Program-made: the position numbers and the translations under genes
The notes under the pieces: model-generated
Told to the model about the DNA's origin: nothing
What the model saw: only the letters and a program-made list of their open reading frames with translations
The model's database searches: none
Part shown: one piece after another, positions 17,101-24,916 of the stretch
Position numbering within the stretch: position 1 is the stretch's first letter
Layout of the letters: each line of letters begins with the position of its first letter
Assembly: GCF_003003095.1 (NCBI RefSeq)
Contig: NZ_PVTT01000002.1
Span: forward strand, 434,001 to 498,000
Direction: 5' to 3'
DNA length: 64,000 bases
Origin: Hasllibacter halocynthiae
GTDB lineage: Bacteria > Pseudomonadota > Alphaproteobacteria > Rhodobacterales > Rhodobacteraceae

Positions 17101-18710
17101 GGGTTCGTGACCTGGCTGAAGTTCTGACGGAAGAAATGCGAGAGCGGCCGGTACTGGTTCGACAGCACCGCCGACGGCGTGTCGTCGCCCATGGAGGCCA
17201 GCGTCTCCTTGCCGTCCTCGGCCATGGGGGCGAGGATCTGCTCGAGCTCCTCGACCGAGTAGCCGGCCGCGACCTGCCGCCGGCGCAGCTCGTCGCCCGC
17301 GAAGAGGGCGCGCTCGGCAACCTCCGCCAGCGCCCCGTCCAACTCCACGATCCGGCCCACCCAATCGCCGTAGGGCTTCTCGGCGGCCAGCGCGTCCTTG
17401 ATCTCGCGGTCGTGGAAGAGGCGCCCCTCCGCCATGTCCACGGCGATCATCTGGCCTGGGCCGAGCGCGCCCTTCCGCGTCACGCCCGCCTCGTCCACGG
17501 GGACCATGCCCACCTCGGACCCCGCGATCAGCAGCCCTTCGGCGACGACGTAGCGCATGGGCCGCAAACCGTTCCGATCGAGGCCCGCGCAGACCCAGCG
17601 CCCGTCGGTCATCGCCAGCGCGGCGGGCCCGTCCCAAGGCTCCATCACCGCGTTGCAGTAGGAGTACATGTCCCGCCAGGCCTGGGGCAGCTCCTCGGCC
17701 TGCTTGGACCAGGACTCGGGCACCAGCATCGTCTTCGCCATGGGCGCGGAGCGGCCCGCCCGCACCAGCACCTCGAACACCGCGTCGAGTGCCGCCGAAT
17801 CGGACGAGCCGTTCGCGACGATCGGCTTGATGTCGTCCTCGAGCCCAGCGAAGGCGCCGGCGGCCATGCGGATCTCGTGGCTCCGCATCCAGTTCAGGTT
17901 GCCCTTCAGCGTGTTGATCTCACCGTTGTGGGCCAGCATCCGGAAGGGCTGCGCCAGCCACCATTGCGGGAAGGTGTTGGTCGAGTAGCGCTGGTGGTAG
18001 ATGGCGAACGCGCTCTCGAAGCGCTCGTCCTGGAGGTCGGGATAGAAGTCCGCCACGTCCTGGGCCAGCATCATGCCCTTGTAGATGATCGACCGGCAGG
18101 AGAGCGAGGCGAGGTAGAGATCGCGCACCCCGGCGGCGAAGGCGGCCTTCTCGATCCGGCGGCGGATCACGTAGAGCTCACGCTCGAAGGTCTCCTCGTC
18201 CACGCCCTTGGCGTTCGAGATCATGATCTGCTCGATCTCCGGGCGGGTGGCGTTCGCCTTCTCGCCGAGAACGTCGATGTTCACGGGCACGTGCCGCCAG
18301 CCGTAGATAACGTAGCCCATGCGCAGGATCTCGGATTCGACGATGGTCCGGCAGGTCTCCTGCGCGCCGAAATCGGTGCGCGGCAGGAAGACCTGGCCCA
18401 CGGCGAAGAGATCGTCGCGCATGGCGTGGCCGGTGCGCTCGACCTGCTCACGGAAGAAGCGGAACGGGATCTGCACGTGGATGCCCGCGCCGTCGCCGGT
18501 GCGCCCGTCCGCATCCACCGCGCCCCGGTGCCACACGGCCTTGAGCGCGTCGATCCCGGCCGTCACCACCTTGCGGGACTTCGCGCCGTCGATCGACACG
18601 ACGAGGCCGACGCCGCAATTGGCGGTCTCCGTCTCGGGCAGGTACATGCCCGTCCCGGCGAGCCGGCGGGCGTCGTCCTCGTACTGAGCGATCCAGGCGT
18701 CGGCGGTCAT
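14187..18710 (-). CDS. gltB: glutamate synthase, large subunit (NADPH-GOGAT alpha)
   Basis: Transfers the glutamine amide to 2-oxoglutarate with electrons from GltD. The 1507 residues have the usual architecture. A short propeptide ends before the amidotransferase nucleophile Cys32 (TANCGVGL). The class II glutaminase domain follows, then the central domain, the FMN-binding synthase domain (MSLGALSPEAH, SGHNGGTGASP), the 3Fe-4S cysteines in CIMVRQCQSNTCPVGVC, and a C-terminal GXGXG domain (GGTIVVRPP, GANFGAGMTGGMAYV). Its ATG overlaps the stop of the GFA gene as ATGA. Huge open frames on the opposite strand here come from codon bias only. Confidence 0.97.
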   Translation of the reverse strand: MTADAWIAQYEDDARRLAGTGMYLPETETANCGVGLVVSIDGAKSRKVVTAGIDALKAVWHRGAVDADGRTGDGAGIHVQIPFRFFREQVERTGHAMRDDLFAVGQVFLPRTDFGAQETCRTIVESEILRMGYVIYGWRHVPVNIDVLGEKANATRPEIEQIMISNAKGVDEETFERELYVIRRRIEKAAFAAGVRDLYLASLSCRSIIYKGMMLAQDVADFYPDLQDERFESAFAIYHQRYSTNTFPQWWLAQPFRMLAHNGEINTLKGNLNWMRSHEIRMAAGAFAGLEDDIKPIVANGSSDSAALDAVFEVLVRAGRSAPMAKTMLVPESWSKQAEELPQAWRDMYSYCNAVMEPWDGPAALAMTDGRWVCAGLDRNGLRPMRYVVAEGLLIAGSEVGMVPVDEAGVTRKGALGPGQMIAVDMAEGRLFHDREIKDALAAEKPYGDWVGRIVELDGALAEVAERALFAGDELRRRQVAAGYSVEELEQILAPMAEDGKETLASMGDDTPSAVLSNQYRPLSHFFRQNFSQVTNPPIDSLREYRVMSLKTRFGNLKNVLDQSSAQTEILVLDSPFVGNAQFERLTQAFNAPMREIDCTFPAGEGAGALAAGLARIREEAEEAVASGTGHVVLTDQHQGEGRVAMPMILATSAVHSHLTKKGLRTFCSLCARSAECVDPHYFAVLIGAGATVVNAYLAEDSIADRIDRGLIDGTLTEAVARYRAAIDAGLLKIMAKMGISVISSYRGGLNFEAVGLSRAMCAEYFPGMPSRISGIGVAGIQRKLEEVHIRGFGGPANVLPIGGFYKARRTGETHAWEASSMHMMQVAVGTASFEMWKQYSAKMRSNPPIHLRDLLDFKPVGQPVPVEEVESVTAIRKRFVTPGMSLGALSPEAHKTLNVAMNRIGAKSDSGEGGEDPAHFHPEANGDNPSAKIKQVASGRFGVTAEYLNQCEELEIKVAQGAKPGEGGQLPGMKVTELIARLRHSTPGVTLISPPPHHDIYSIEDLAQLIYDLKQINPRAKVTVKLVAASGVGTIAAGVAKAKADIILISGHNGGTGASPATSIKYAGLPWEMGLTEAHQVLALNKLRDRVTLRTDGGLRTGRDIVIAAMLGAEEYGIGTAALIAMGCIMVRQCQSNTCPVGVCTQDEALRGKFTGNADKVVNLITFYAQEVRELLASLGARSLDEIIGRADLLSQVSRGSAHLDDLDLNPLLVTVEGGAGGFDRDRERGRVMATLDKQIVKDAARFLKDGEKMQLSYTVQNTLRTVGTRVSSHIVREYGMRNELQPDHLHVKLTGSAGQSLGAFAAPGLKIEVSGDANDYVGKGLSGGTIVVRPPKVSALVAAENTIIGNTVLYGATDGHLFAAGRAGERFAVRNSGARVVIEGCGSNGCEYMTGGVAVVLGGIGANFGAGMTGGMAYVHDPDGTAARLMNVETLVLGPVVHDHWRRELRELVERHLEETGSRKAEGLLQHWEEAEAEFLQVCPREMLPHLAAPLGWEAEAVPAQ

Positions 18711-19129
18711 GGGCGTTCCCCTTCAAGGTGCTTCGCGAGCGCGACCATCTCCTCGGCCTCCGTGCTCTGCGAGGCGCCCGCGAACGGCGGCAGCCATCCG
18801 GGGCGATGATCCACGAAAATCTCCTGATCGACGGTCAGGCCGGACTGGTCGTCCAGCAAGCCCGTGGTCACGTAGGCGATCGACTTGCCTCGCATCCGCC
18901 ACCAAAGCGTCGAGCCGCAGGTGCCGCAGAAGGCCCGCTCACCCCATTCGGACATGCGGAAGGTCCGCACCGCGTCCTCGCCCGCCACCACCAGGTCCGC
19001 AACGCGCACCGACCAGAGCGGTCCGCCCCCCGTCCAGCGCTGGCACTGGCTGCAATGGCAGGCTTGGATGCCCGAGCCCACCTCGGCCCGCACGCGCACC
19101 GCGCCGCAGAGGCAGCCGCCCTCCCTCAC
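18707..19129 (-). CDS. GFA-family (CENP-V/GFA fold) zinc protein, GTG start
   Basis: A 140-residue protein of the glutathione-dependent formaldehyde-activating family. Cysteines at 6, 8, 24, 26, 29, 68 and 71 (GGCLCGAV, CHCSQCQ, FCGTCG) fit the two zinc sites of that fold. Most members have no proven substrate, so formaldehyde activation should not be assumed. The GTG start at 19129 overlaps the upstream stop as GTGA and gives the normal short N-terminus; the longer open frame to 19693 runs antisense-like through another gene. It is wedged between a secreted protein and gltB with four-base overlaps on both sides, so it is translated as part of the glutamate synthase operon. Confidence 0.85.
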   Translation of the reverse strand: MREGGCLCGAVRVRAEVGSGIQACHCSQCQRWTGGGPLWSVRVADLVVAGEDAVRTFRMSEWGERAFCGTCGSTLWWRMRGKSIAYVTTGLLDDQSGLTVDQEIFVDHRPGWLPPFAGASQSTEAEEMVALAKHLEGERP

Positions 19130-19824
19130 GGGCGGAACCCGATGTCGCTGACGTCGCAGCCGAAGGCCGGGCGGATGTCCCCAAAGCCCGGATCGCCCTC
19201 GCGCGCGAAGCGCACGGGGGAGTTGTCGCTCTCGATCACCCGGCCCCCGATCCGCGCCGTCTCCGGTCCCGCGAAGAAGAGGCGCAGGTCCTCGGAGACG
19301 TACTGCTCGCCCGTGACGGAGATCAGCGCCTCGCCATCCTCGTCCAGGCGCTGATAGGCGAAGATGGTGCGCTGCAGCGGCACGCCGTCGATCTCGACCT
19401 CGCCCCCCTCCAACCGGTCGATGCCGACGACGCGGTACTCGTTCGTGCCGCGGGGGCCGTCCTCCTGCAAGGTGAAGTCGAAGCTGTCCTCCCCCGTCTC
19501 GAACAGCTCGGAGAGGCTCGCGGGGTCCTCGGCGTCGACCAGGCGTTCCCGAGAGGCGCCGCCGATGGTCTGGACCCACTGGTACTCGGCGTCCACGACA
19601 GAGGCGCCCGTCGCGCCGTCCTCGCGGAACTGAATCGAGCGGCGGAAGCCCTCCGGGTCCTCCTCGCAGATGAAGTATTGGGTCACGGCGCATTCCCGGC
19701 CCTGCACAGTGAGCTGCAGCTCGCAGCCTTCGGGCACCTCGAACTCCTGCGCTGCCGCCGGCCCCGCCAGAAGCGCTCCGAAAAGGGCGCCGAGGGACGC
19801 GCCGGTGAGAATCCGCGATGCCAT
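19126..19824 (-). CDS. secreted protein of unknown function inside the gltD-gltB operon
   Basis: I do not recognise the family. The 232-residue product starts with a clear Sec signal peptide (short basic start, hydrophobic core about residues 5-21, AAA-Q cleavage site), so it is probably periplasmic. Four cysteines remain in the mature part, three near the start and one near the end, and could form two disulfides. The body is acidic and looks beta-rich, with repeated short strands (EYRVVGID, EVEIDGV, GEALISVTGEQYV). It starts 26 bases after gltD and its stop overlaps the GFA start, so it belongs to the same transcript. ATG 19824 is chosen because the signal peptide begins there; upstream in-frame sequence lies in gltD. 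Confidence 0.82.
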   Translation of the reverse strand: MASRILTGASLGALFGALLAGPAAAQEFEVPEGCELQLTVQGRECAVTQYFICEEDPEGFRRSIQFREDGATGASVVDAEYQWVQTIGGASRERLVDAEDPASLSELFETGEDSFDFTLQEDGPRGTNEYRVVGIDRLEGGEVEIDGVPLQRTIFAYQRLDEDGEALISVTGEQYVSEDLRLFFAGPETARIGGRVIESDNSPVRFAREGDPGFGDIRPAFGCDVSDIGFRP

Positions 19825-19850
19825 TGCCGTCGTTCCTTTCGGTTCGTGCG

Positions 19851-21305
19851 TTACTCGGCGGCGATGCCGGCGCTCGCGGCGTCGAACCGCTGCAGCATCG
19901 CGGCGGCGGCCTCGCGCCCGTCGCGGATCGCCCACACGACGAGCGAGGCGCCCCGCACGATGTCGCCCACCGCGTAGACGCCGTCCATCGCCGTCTCGTG
20001 GGTGCCGAACTGCGCGCGCACCGTGCCCCAGCGCGTGACCTCCAGCGCGGGCTCGTCCCAGAGGGCAGGCAGATCCTCGGCCTCGAACCCCAGCGCCATC
20101 ACGACCATTTCCGCGTCCTCGACATAGTCCGCGCCCTCGATCACCTCGGGCACCTGGCGGCCCGTGGCGTCGGGCTGGCCCAGGCGCATCCGGCTGACCT
20201 CGACGCCCTTCACGGCCTCTTCGCCCGGCCGCGTCACGAACCGCTTCGGAGCGGAGAGCCAGACGAACTCGACCCCTTCCTCCTCCGCGTTCGCGACCTC
20301 GCGCTGCGATCCGGGCATGTTGGCCCGGTCACGGCGGTAGAGGCACTTGACCGAAGTGGCGCCCTGCCGGACCGCGGTGCGGACGCAATCCATCGCCGTG
20401 TCGCCCCCGCCGATCACGACGACCCGCTTGCCATCGGCCGACAGCTCGCCCGAGTCGAACTCGGGCACCGCGTCGCCGAACGACTTGCGGTTGGACGCGG
20501 TCAGGTAGTCGATCGCTCTGACGACTCCGGCGGCGGACGCGCCAGGGGCGGAGAGGTCGCGCGTCTTGTAGACCCCCGTGGCGATCAGCACCGCGTCGTG
20601 GCGTGACCTGATCTCGGCGAAGGACGGGGCCCCTTCGGCGCCGACGTCGCAGCCCAGGGCGAACTCGACCCCGCCCTCCTCGAGCTGGCGGTTGCGGCGC
20701 ATCACGACGTCCTTCTCCAGCTTGAAGCCAGGGATGCCGTAGGTCATCAGCCCGCCAGCGCGATCATGACGGTCGTAGACCGTCACCTGCACGCCCGCGC
20801 GGCGCAGCATGTCGGCGGCGGCCAGCCCGCCCGGCCCCGCGCCGATGATCCCGACGCTTTCGGGCCGCTCGGCGGAGGGGGCGATGGGCTGGACCCAGCC
20901 CTCCTCCCAGGCGGTGTCGGTGACGTACTTCTCCACCGCACCGATGGTGACGGTGCCGTGGCCGGACTGCTCGATGACGCAATTGCCCTCGCAGAGACGG
21001 TCTTGGGGACAGATGCGGCCGCAGATCTCCGGGAAGGTGTTGGTGAGTTGGCTGACCTCGTAGGCCTCGCGCAGCCGTCCCTCGGCCGTCAGGCGCAGCC
21101 AGTCGGGGATGTTGTTGTGAAGCGGGCAGTGCGACTGGCAGTACGGCACGCCGCACTGCGAGCAGCGCGCCGCCTGCTGCGCCGCCTTCCGCCGGGCGAA
21201 CTCGCCGTAGATCTCATGGAAATCCTCACGTCGGGCGTCGGCGGCACGCTTCTCGGGCATGTCGCGCGGGGTCGACACGAACTTGAGCATGGGCTGCTTG
21301 GCCAT
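19851..21305 (-). CDS. gltD: glutamate synthase, small subunit (NADPH-GOGAT beta)
   Basis: Iron-sulfur flavoprotein that passes electrons from NADPH to GltB. The 484 residues begin with the cluster domain (CSQCGVPYCQSHCPLHNNIP and CGRICPQDRLCEGNC). The FAD site follows (GIIGAGPGGLAAADMLRRAG), then the NADPH site (VVIGGGDTAMDCVRTA) and a C-terminal FAD motif (AVGDIVRGASLVVWAIRDG). A GGAG ribosome binding site lies 8 bases before the ATG. It is the first gene of the gltD-X-GFA-gltB group, with a putative promoter and palindrome upstream. Confidence 0.96.
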   Translation of the reverse strand: MAKQPMLKFVSTPRDMPEKRAADARREDFHEIYGEFARRKAAQQAARCSQCGVPYCQSHCPLHNNIPDWLRLTAEGRLREAYEVSQLTNTFPEICGRICPQDRLCEGNCVIEQSGHGTVTIGAVEKYVTDTAWEEGWVQPIAPSAERPESVGIIGAGPGGLAAADMLRRAGVQVTVYDRHDRAGGLMTYGIPGFKLEKDVVMRRNRQLEEGGVEFALGCDVGAEGAPSFAEIRSRHDAVLIATGVYKTRDLSAPGASAAGVVRAIDYLTASNRKSFGDAVPEFDSGELSADGKRVVVIGGGDTAMDCVRTAVRQGATSVKCLYRRDRANMPGSQREVANAEEEGVEFVWLSAPKRFVTRPGEEAVKGVEVSRMRLGQPDATGRQVPEVIEGADYVEDAEMVVMALGFEAEDLPALWDEPALEVTRWGTVRAQFGTHETAMDGVYAVGDIVRGASLVVWAIRDGREAAAAMLQRFDAASAGIAAE

Positions 21306-21344
21306 GAGAGGCTCCGGAGGATGGCTCGGAAAGGTCGCCGACAG

Positions 21345-21374
21345 CCTCTAGCCGATCGAAGCCGCGCCTGACAA
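21345..21374 (-). promoter_or_regulatory. putative gltD promoter
   Basis: Read on the minus strand, TTGTCA (21374-21369, 5 of 6 to the -35 consensus) is followed after 18 bases by TAGAGG (21350-21345, a weak -10). This would start transcription about 30 bases before gltD. It adjoins the palindrome at 21375-21389. The call rests on pattern alone. Confidence 0.35.
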
Positions 21375-21389
21375 GTCAGCGATGCTGAC
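21375..21389. promoter_or_regulatory. perfect inverted repeat beside the gltD -35, candidate operator
   Basis: GTCAGCGATGCTGAC is a perfect palindrome with 6-base arms and a 3-base centre. It lies directly upstream of the putative gltD -35 box, in the gltD/uppP divergent region, which is where an activator would bind. The protein that binds it is unknown. Confidence 0.4.
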
Positions 21390-21523
21390 CTGAAATGAGC
21401 GTCTGATAGCTGTGGGGGCCTCCACCGCGCGCGAACACCTGGGGTTTAAGTCCGGGATGCCCCCTATCCCGCCGAAGGGACGGCCGCTAGAGCGTCGGCG
21501 CACCTTCGACCGGAACCGCGCCC

Positions 21524-22342
21524 ATGCCCCTCCTGCACCTGATCCTGGTCGCCCTCATACAGGGCGTGACCGAGTTCCTGCCCGTATCGTCCTCCGGGCA
21601 CCTGATCCTGCTGCCCAAGCTGACCGGCCTCGACGACCAGGGGGTCGCCGTGGACGTGGCCGTGCACGTCGGAACCCTCGGGGCGGTCGTCCTCTACTTC
21701 CGGCAGGAGGTCGCGCTGGCGCTTCGGGGGGCGGGCGACCTTCTTTCGGGGCGGACCCGAACGGAAGGCGCCCGCCTCATGTCCGGGCTCGTCGTCGGCA
21801 CCGTCCCGGTCGTGGCCTTCGGGCTGGTCCTCTTCGCGGCCGACGCCGAGGAAGCGCTCCGGTCGGTGGCGGTGATCGGCTGGACGATGCTGGGCTTCGG
21901 CGTGCTGCTCTGGATCGCGGACAAGTGGGGCCGGACGGAGAAGGAGGGCGTCGCCTGGCCGTTGCGGGACGCGGCGGTGATGGGCCTGTTCCAGGCCGTC
22001 GCCCTGATCCCCGGCACGTCGCGCAGCGGCATCACCATAACGGGCGCGCGCGCTCTCGGCTGGAAGCGGGAGGACGCCGCCCGCCTCGCCATGCTCATGT
22101 CGATCCCAACGATACTGGCCGCGGGCGCGCTGCTGGGGTTCGACGCGCTCGCAGCCGAGCGGGACGCCGCCTTCTGGCGCGAGCTCGCCCTCGCGGCCGC
22201 GCTCGCCTTCCTCGCCGCACTGGGGGCGTTGGCGCTGATGATGCGAATGCTCCGCAGCGTCAGCTTCACGCCCTACGTCATCTACCGCGTGGTCTTCGGC
22301 GCCGCGCTCCTTCTCTGGGCGTACTGGCCGCTGCCGGCCTGA
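21524..22342 (+). CDS. uppP: undecaprenyl-diphosphatase
   Basis: Integral membrane phosphatase that recycles the lipid carrier undecaprenyl pyrophosphate for peptidoglycan and surface polysaccharides. The 272-residue protein has about eight hydrophobic segments. It carries both family signatures: GVTEFLPVSSSGHLIL near residue 17 and PGTSRSGITITGARALG near residue 160, which hold the catalytic Glu, Ser, His and Arg residues. It diverges from gltD across a 218-base gap and converges on the GT4 gene with 24 bases between stops. The carrier it recycles would be needed for peptidoglycan made by MtgA and for surface glycans. Confidence 0.95.
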   Translation: MPLLHLILVALIQGVTEFLPVSSSGHLILLPKLTGLDDQGVAVDVAVHVGTLGAVVLYFRQEVALALRGAGDLLSGRTRTEGARLMSGLVVGTVPVVAFGLVLFAADAEEALRSVAVIGWTMLGFGVLLWIADKWGRTEKEGVAWPLRDAAVMGLFQAVALIPGTSRSGITITGARALGWKREDAARLAMLMSIPTILAAGALLGFDALAAERDAAFWRELALAAALAFLAALGALALMMRMLRSVSFTPYVIYRVVFGAALLLWAYWPLPA

Positions 22343-22366
22343 TCGGGGGGGGGGAGGGCCCTCGCC

Positions 22367-23482
22367 CTACTCGGCCAGATGAACCGTCCCGGGGGCCTCC
22401 CCGACGCCGAGCCGCGTCGCGCCGGCCACGTCGTCCGGCGCCCGGTCCCTCATCCCGACGAGCCGCTCGTAGAGGCGCACGTACTCCTCGGCCATCCGCC
22501 TCGCGCTGAACCGCTTCTCGAACGCGGCGCGCACGCCTTGGCGGTCGATCCTCAGGACGCGCTCGACCGCGGCCAGGGCGCCGGACATCTCCTCCACGAG
22601 GACCCCTGTCACGTCGTCCTCCAGGACCTCCGGGGCGCTTCCATTGCGCCAGGCCAGCACCGGCGTGCCGCAGGCCATCGCTTCGATCATCACGAGACCG
22701 AAGGGCTCGGGCCAGTCGATCGGGAAGAGAAGGGCCGAAGCCCCGCCGAGGAAGTCGGCCTTGTCGCGGCCGCCGACCTCGCCGACATACTCGACCAGCC
22801 CGCGGTGATGGCGGATCAGGGGCTCGATCATGGTCTCCCAGTACTCGCGGTCCACCCGATCCACCTTGGCGGCGATCTTCAGCGGGATCCCCGAACGGGC
22901 CGCGATCTCGATCGCCCGGTCCGGCCGCTTCTCGGGCGAGATGCGGCCCAGGAACGCGAGGTAGCCATCGGGCTCTGCGCGGAAGGGCAGTTCGTCCTCG
23001 GGGAGGCCGTGCAGGACGGTTCCGGCCCAGTTGACGTCCACGGGAAGGTGAAGCCGCTGATGATCCGAGATGGAGACCAGCGGCTCGTCCGGGAAACGCT
23101 CGTAGAACGGCTTGAGGTCGTCGAGGTCCAGCCGGCCGTGCAGCGTGTGCAGGGTCGGCGCGGCCAAGCTCCGCAGAAGGGGCATGCCGACGACGTCGAG
23201 ATGCGAATGGATGACGTCGAACTCCTCCGCACGGTCCGCGACGTCCCCCAGGAGGATGCCGTTGTAGACGCTGTGGTCAACGATGTGCGGCTGCAGGCGC
23301 AGAGCCTTCGGAACGGAGGCGTGGAGACGCGCCGCGGTCCGCGAATCGCCCGAGGCGAAGAGGGTCACGTCATGGCCCAGTCGGACGAGTTCCTCGGTGA
23401 GCCAGGAGACGACGCGCTCCGTTCCGCCGTAGAGGCTGGGCGGCACGCTCTCGGCGAGCGGTGCGACTTGTGCTATACGCAT
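22367..23482 (-). CDS. GT4-family glycosyltransferase
   Basis: GT-B fold retaining transferase of 371 residues; donor and acceptor unknown. The N-terminus (MRIAQVAPLAESVPPSLYGG) matches GT4 proteins that bind substrate through a Gly-rich first loop. The C-terminal domain has GRISPEKRPDRAIEIA and the donor-binding EPFGLVMIEAMACGTPVLAW with its E-x7-E pattern. ATG 23482 is chosen because family similarity begins there and GGAGGGAG lies 12 bases upstream. The 174 bases before it include a CTTTCGG...CCGAAAG inverted repeat (23516-23539) in the likely leader. No neighbour gives a pathway; it is separate from the glycan cluster at 29-38 kb. Confidence 0.87.
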   Translation of the reverse strand: MRIAQVAPLAESVPPSLYGGTERVVSWLTEELVRLGHDVTLFASGDSRTAARLHASVPKALRLQPHIVDHSVYNGILLGDVADRAEEFDVIHSHLDVVGMPLLRSLAAPTLHTLHGRLDLDDLKPFYERFPDEPLVSISDHQRLHLPVDVNWAGTVLHGLPEDELPFRAEPDGYLAFLGRISPEKRPDRAIEIAARSGIPLKIAAKVDRVDREYWETMIEPLIRHHRGLVEYVGEVGGRDKADFLGGASALLFPIDWPEPFGLVMIEAMACGTPVLAWRNGSAPEVLEDDVTGVLVEEMSGALAAVERVLRIDRQGVRAAFEKRFSARRMAEEYVRLYERLVGMRDRAPDDVAGATRLGVGEAPGTVHLAE

Positions 23483-23616
23483 TGGAGCGATACTCCCTCC
23501 GATCCTGATGCCCCGCTTTCGGATACGGACGCCCGAAAGGGGGAAGCGAGGGGCGCCGCGAAGACGGCCCCCTGCCTTCATGTGTGTGCAGGACGAGAGC
23601 TAATCTGATCGCGCCT

Positions 23617-23630
23617 TCCGGCAAGCCGGA
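23617..23630 (-). terminator. small hairpin after the NDUFA9-like gene
   Basis: TCCGGCAAGCCGGA is a perfect inverted repeat 26 bases beyond the stop at 23657, in the right place for a 3' end. No T-run follows, so factor-independent termination is doubtful. Confidence 0.3.
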
Positions 23631-23656
23631 CCGTCGGGAACCGAGCGGAGGCCGCG

Positions 23657-24673
23657 CTAGATGTCCTCGCGCAGGTCCTTCGCGCTCTCGGTGATCTCGG
23701 CGTACTCTCCGCCCTTGCGGAAGCGCCAGAGATAGCCCGGAAGGATCGCCTCCATCGACATCGGCTCGATCCCGAGGTCGGCGAAGGTCATCGCCCTGCC
23801 CGCGACGACGTTGTCGCGTCGCAGGTTGCGGACCTGGTCCACCGTGACCGGCTGCGGCACCAGCCCGAAGCTCAGCCGGCTGGCGGCGCCGGCGCCCCAA
23901 CCCATCGCGCTGGCGAGGGGAAAGGGGATGTTGCCGATCAGGCGGCGGCGGCCGATGACGTCCAGCATCTGCTCCATCAACTCGCGGAAGGTGGCGACGT
24001 CGGGGCCTCCCAGCTCGTAGATGCCGGGCATGGCGGCACCGGTCAGGGCCTTCTCGGCGGCATGGGCCACGTCGTCCACGTAGACCGGCTGGAACAGCGT
24101 GCCGGCACCGACGACCGGCAGGACGGGACCGAACCGGGCCATGGAGGCGAAGCGGTTGAAGAACTCGTCCTCCGGCCCGAAGACGATCGACGGACGCAGG
24201 ATCACGGCGTCCGGCAGGTGGCGCAGCACCGCGGCCTCGCCAGCGGCCTTGGTGCGCGCGTAGGCCGACTTCGAGCCGGGATCAGCGCCGATGGCGCTGA
24301 TCTGCACCATCCGGCCGATGCCGCGCTCGACGGCGAGGCGCGCGATGCGCTCGGCGCCCTCCTCCTGAACGGCGCGGAAGGTGTTGCGCCCGGCTTCCTC
24401 CAGGATGCCGACGCAGTTCACCACCGCGTCCGCCCCCTCCATTACCGCTGCCACGGAAGCGTCGTCACGGACGTTGCAGAACACCGGCTCGACCTGGCCG
24501 ACATTGCCGTAGACCTTCACGAAGAGGGCCTCGTTCGGGTTGCGGCAGGCCACCCGCACCCGCCAGCCGGCCCGCGCCATGCGCCGCGCGACGTAGCGCC
24601 CGACGAAGCCCGAGCCGCCGTAGATCGTCACGAGGTTCGGGCCGGCGGCGGGGGCGTTCTTCGGCATGGCCAT
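23657..24673 (-). CDS. NAD(P)-binding atypical SDR, NDUFA9-like
   Basis: A 338-residue extended/atypical short-chain dehydrogenase related to the complex I accessory subunit NDUFA9, common in alphaproteobacteria. The N-terminal Rossmann motif is TIYGGSGFVGRYVARRMA. The protein continues with NCVGILEE, SAIGADPGSKSAYARTKAAGE (a YxRTK variant of the YxxxK motif) and RPSIVFGPEDEFFNRFA. The start at 24673 has GAGGAG 8 bases upstream; the open frame continues another 1.5 kb upstream, but only as antisense to other genes. A link to complex I is inferred from family naming, not from neighbours. Confidence 0.85.
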   Translation of the reverse strand: MAMPKNAPAAGPNLVTIYGGSGFVGRYVARRMARAGWRVRVACRNPNEALFVKVYGNVGQVEPVFCNVRDDASVAAVMEGADAVVNCVGILEEAGRNTFRAVQEEGAERIARLAVERGIGRMVQISAIGADPGSKSAYARTKAAGEAAVLRHLPDAVILRPSIVFGPEDEFFNRFASMARFGPVLPVVGAGTLFQPVYVDDVAHAAEKALTGAAMPGIYELGGPDVATFRELMEQMLDVIGRRRLIGNIPFPLASAMGWGAGAASRLSFGLVPQPVTVDQVRNLRRDNVVAGRAMTFADLGIEPMSMEAILPGYLWRFRKGGEYAEITESAKDLREDI

Positions 24674-24737
24674 GGGGGCGTCTCCTCGGGTGCGGGCACC
24701 GCAGTAGCCGGGCGGGAAAATCCCCGCAAGCGGCCCG

Positions 24738-24766
24738 TTGACACCCCCCACGCCCCGGCTTAGTGC
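24738..24766 (+). promoter_or_regulatory. putative tRNA-Leu promoter
   Basis: A perfect TTGACA (24738-24743) is followed after exactly 17 bases by TAGTGC (24761-24766), a weak -10. The predicted start is a few bases upstream of the tRNA at 24783. Spacing and position support it. Confidence 0.55.
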
Positions 24767-24782
24767 GCCGCCACACGCGATC

Positions 24783-24869
24783 GCCCAGATGGCGGAATTG
24801 GTAGACGCGCCAGCTTCAGGTGCTGGTGTCCGTATGGACGTGGAGGTTCGAGTCCTCTTCTGGGCACCA
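24783..24869 (+). tRNA. tRNA-Leu(CAG), CCA encoded
   Basis: An 87-base class II tRNA. The acceptor arms GCCCAGA and TCTGGGC pair perfectly, followed by the discriminator A and an encoded CCA. The D-loop shows the GG pair, the anticodon stem is CCAGC/GCTGG around loop TTCAGGT with anticodon CAG at 24817-24819, a long variable arm follows, and the T loop reads GGTTCGAGTCC. It decodes CUG, a leucine codon used heavily in GC-rich genomes. Confidence 0.96.
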
Positions 24870-24916
24870 TTCCCTCGACCGATGGAACCGATCCCCGCCC
24901 CGGCGGCTGACGCTTC

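Noticed and set aside
14235-18809. A 1524-codon open frame on the plus strand opposite gltB, and a 1158-codon frame on the minus strand in another phase
   Set aside because: Both overlap a certain gltB. They arise because near-universal G/C third positions remove stop codons from other frames. Their translations are Arg/Ala/Pro/Gly-rich or reverse-complement-like, with no domain.
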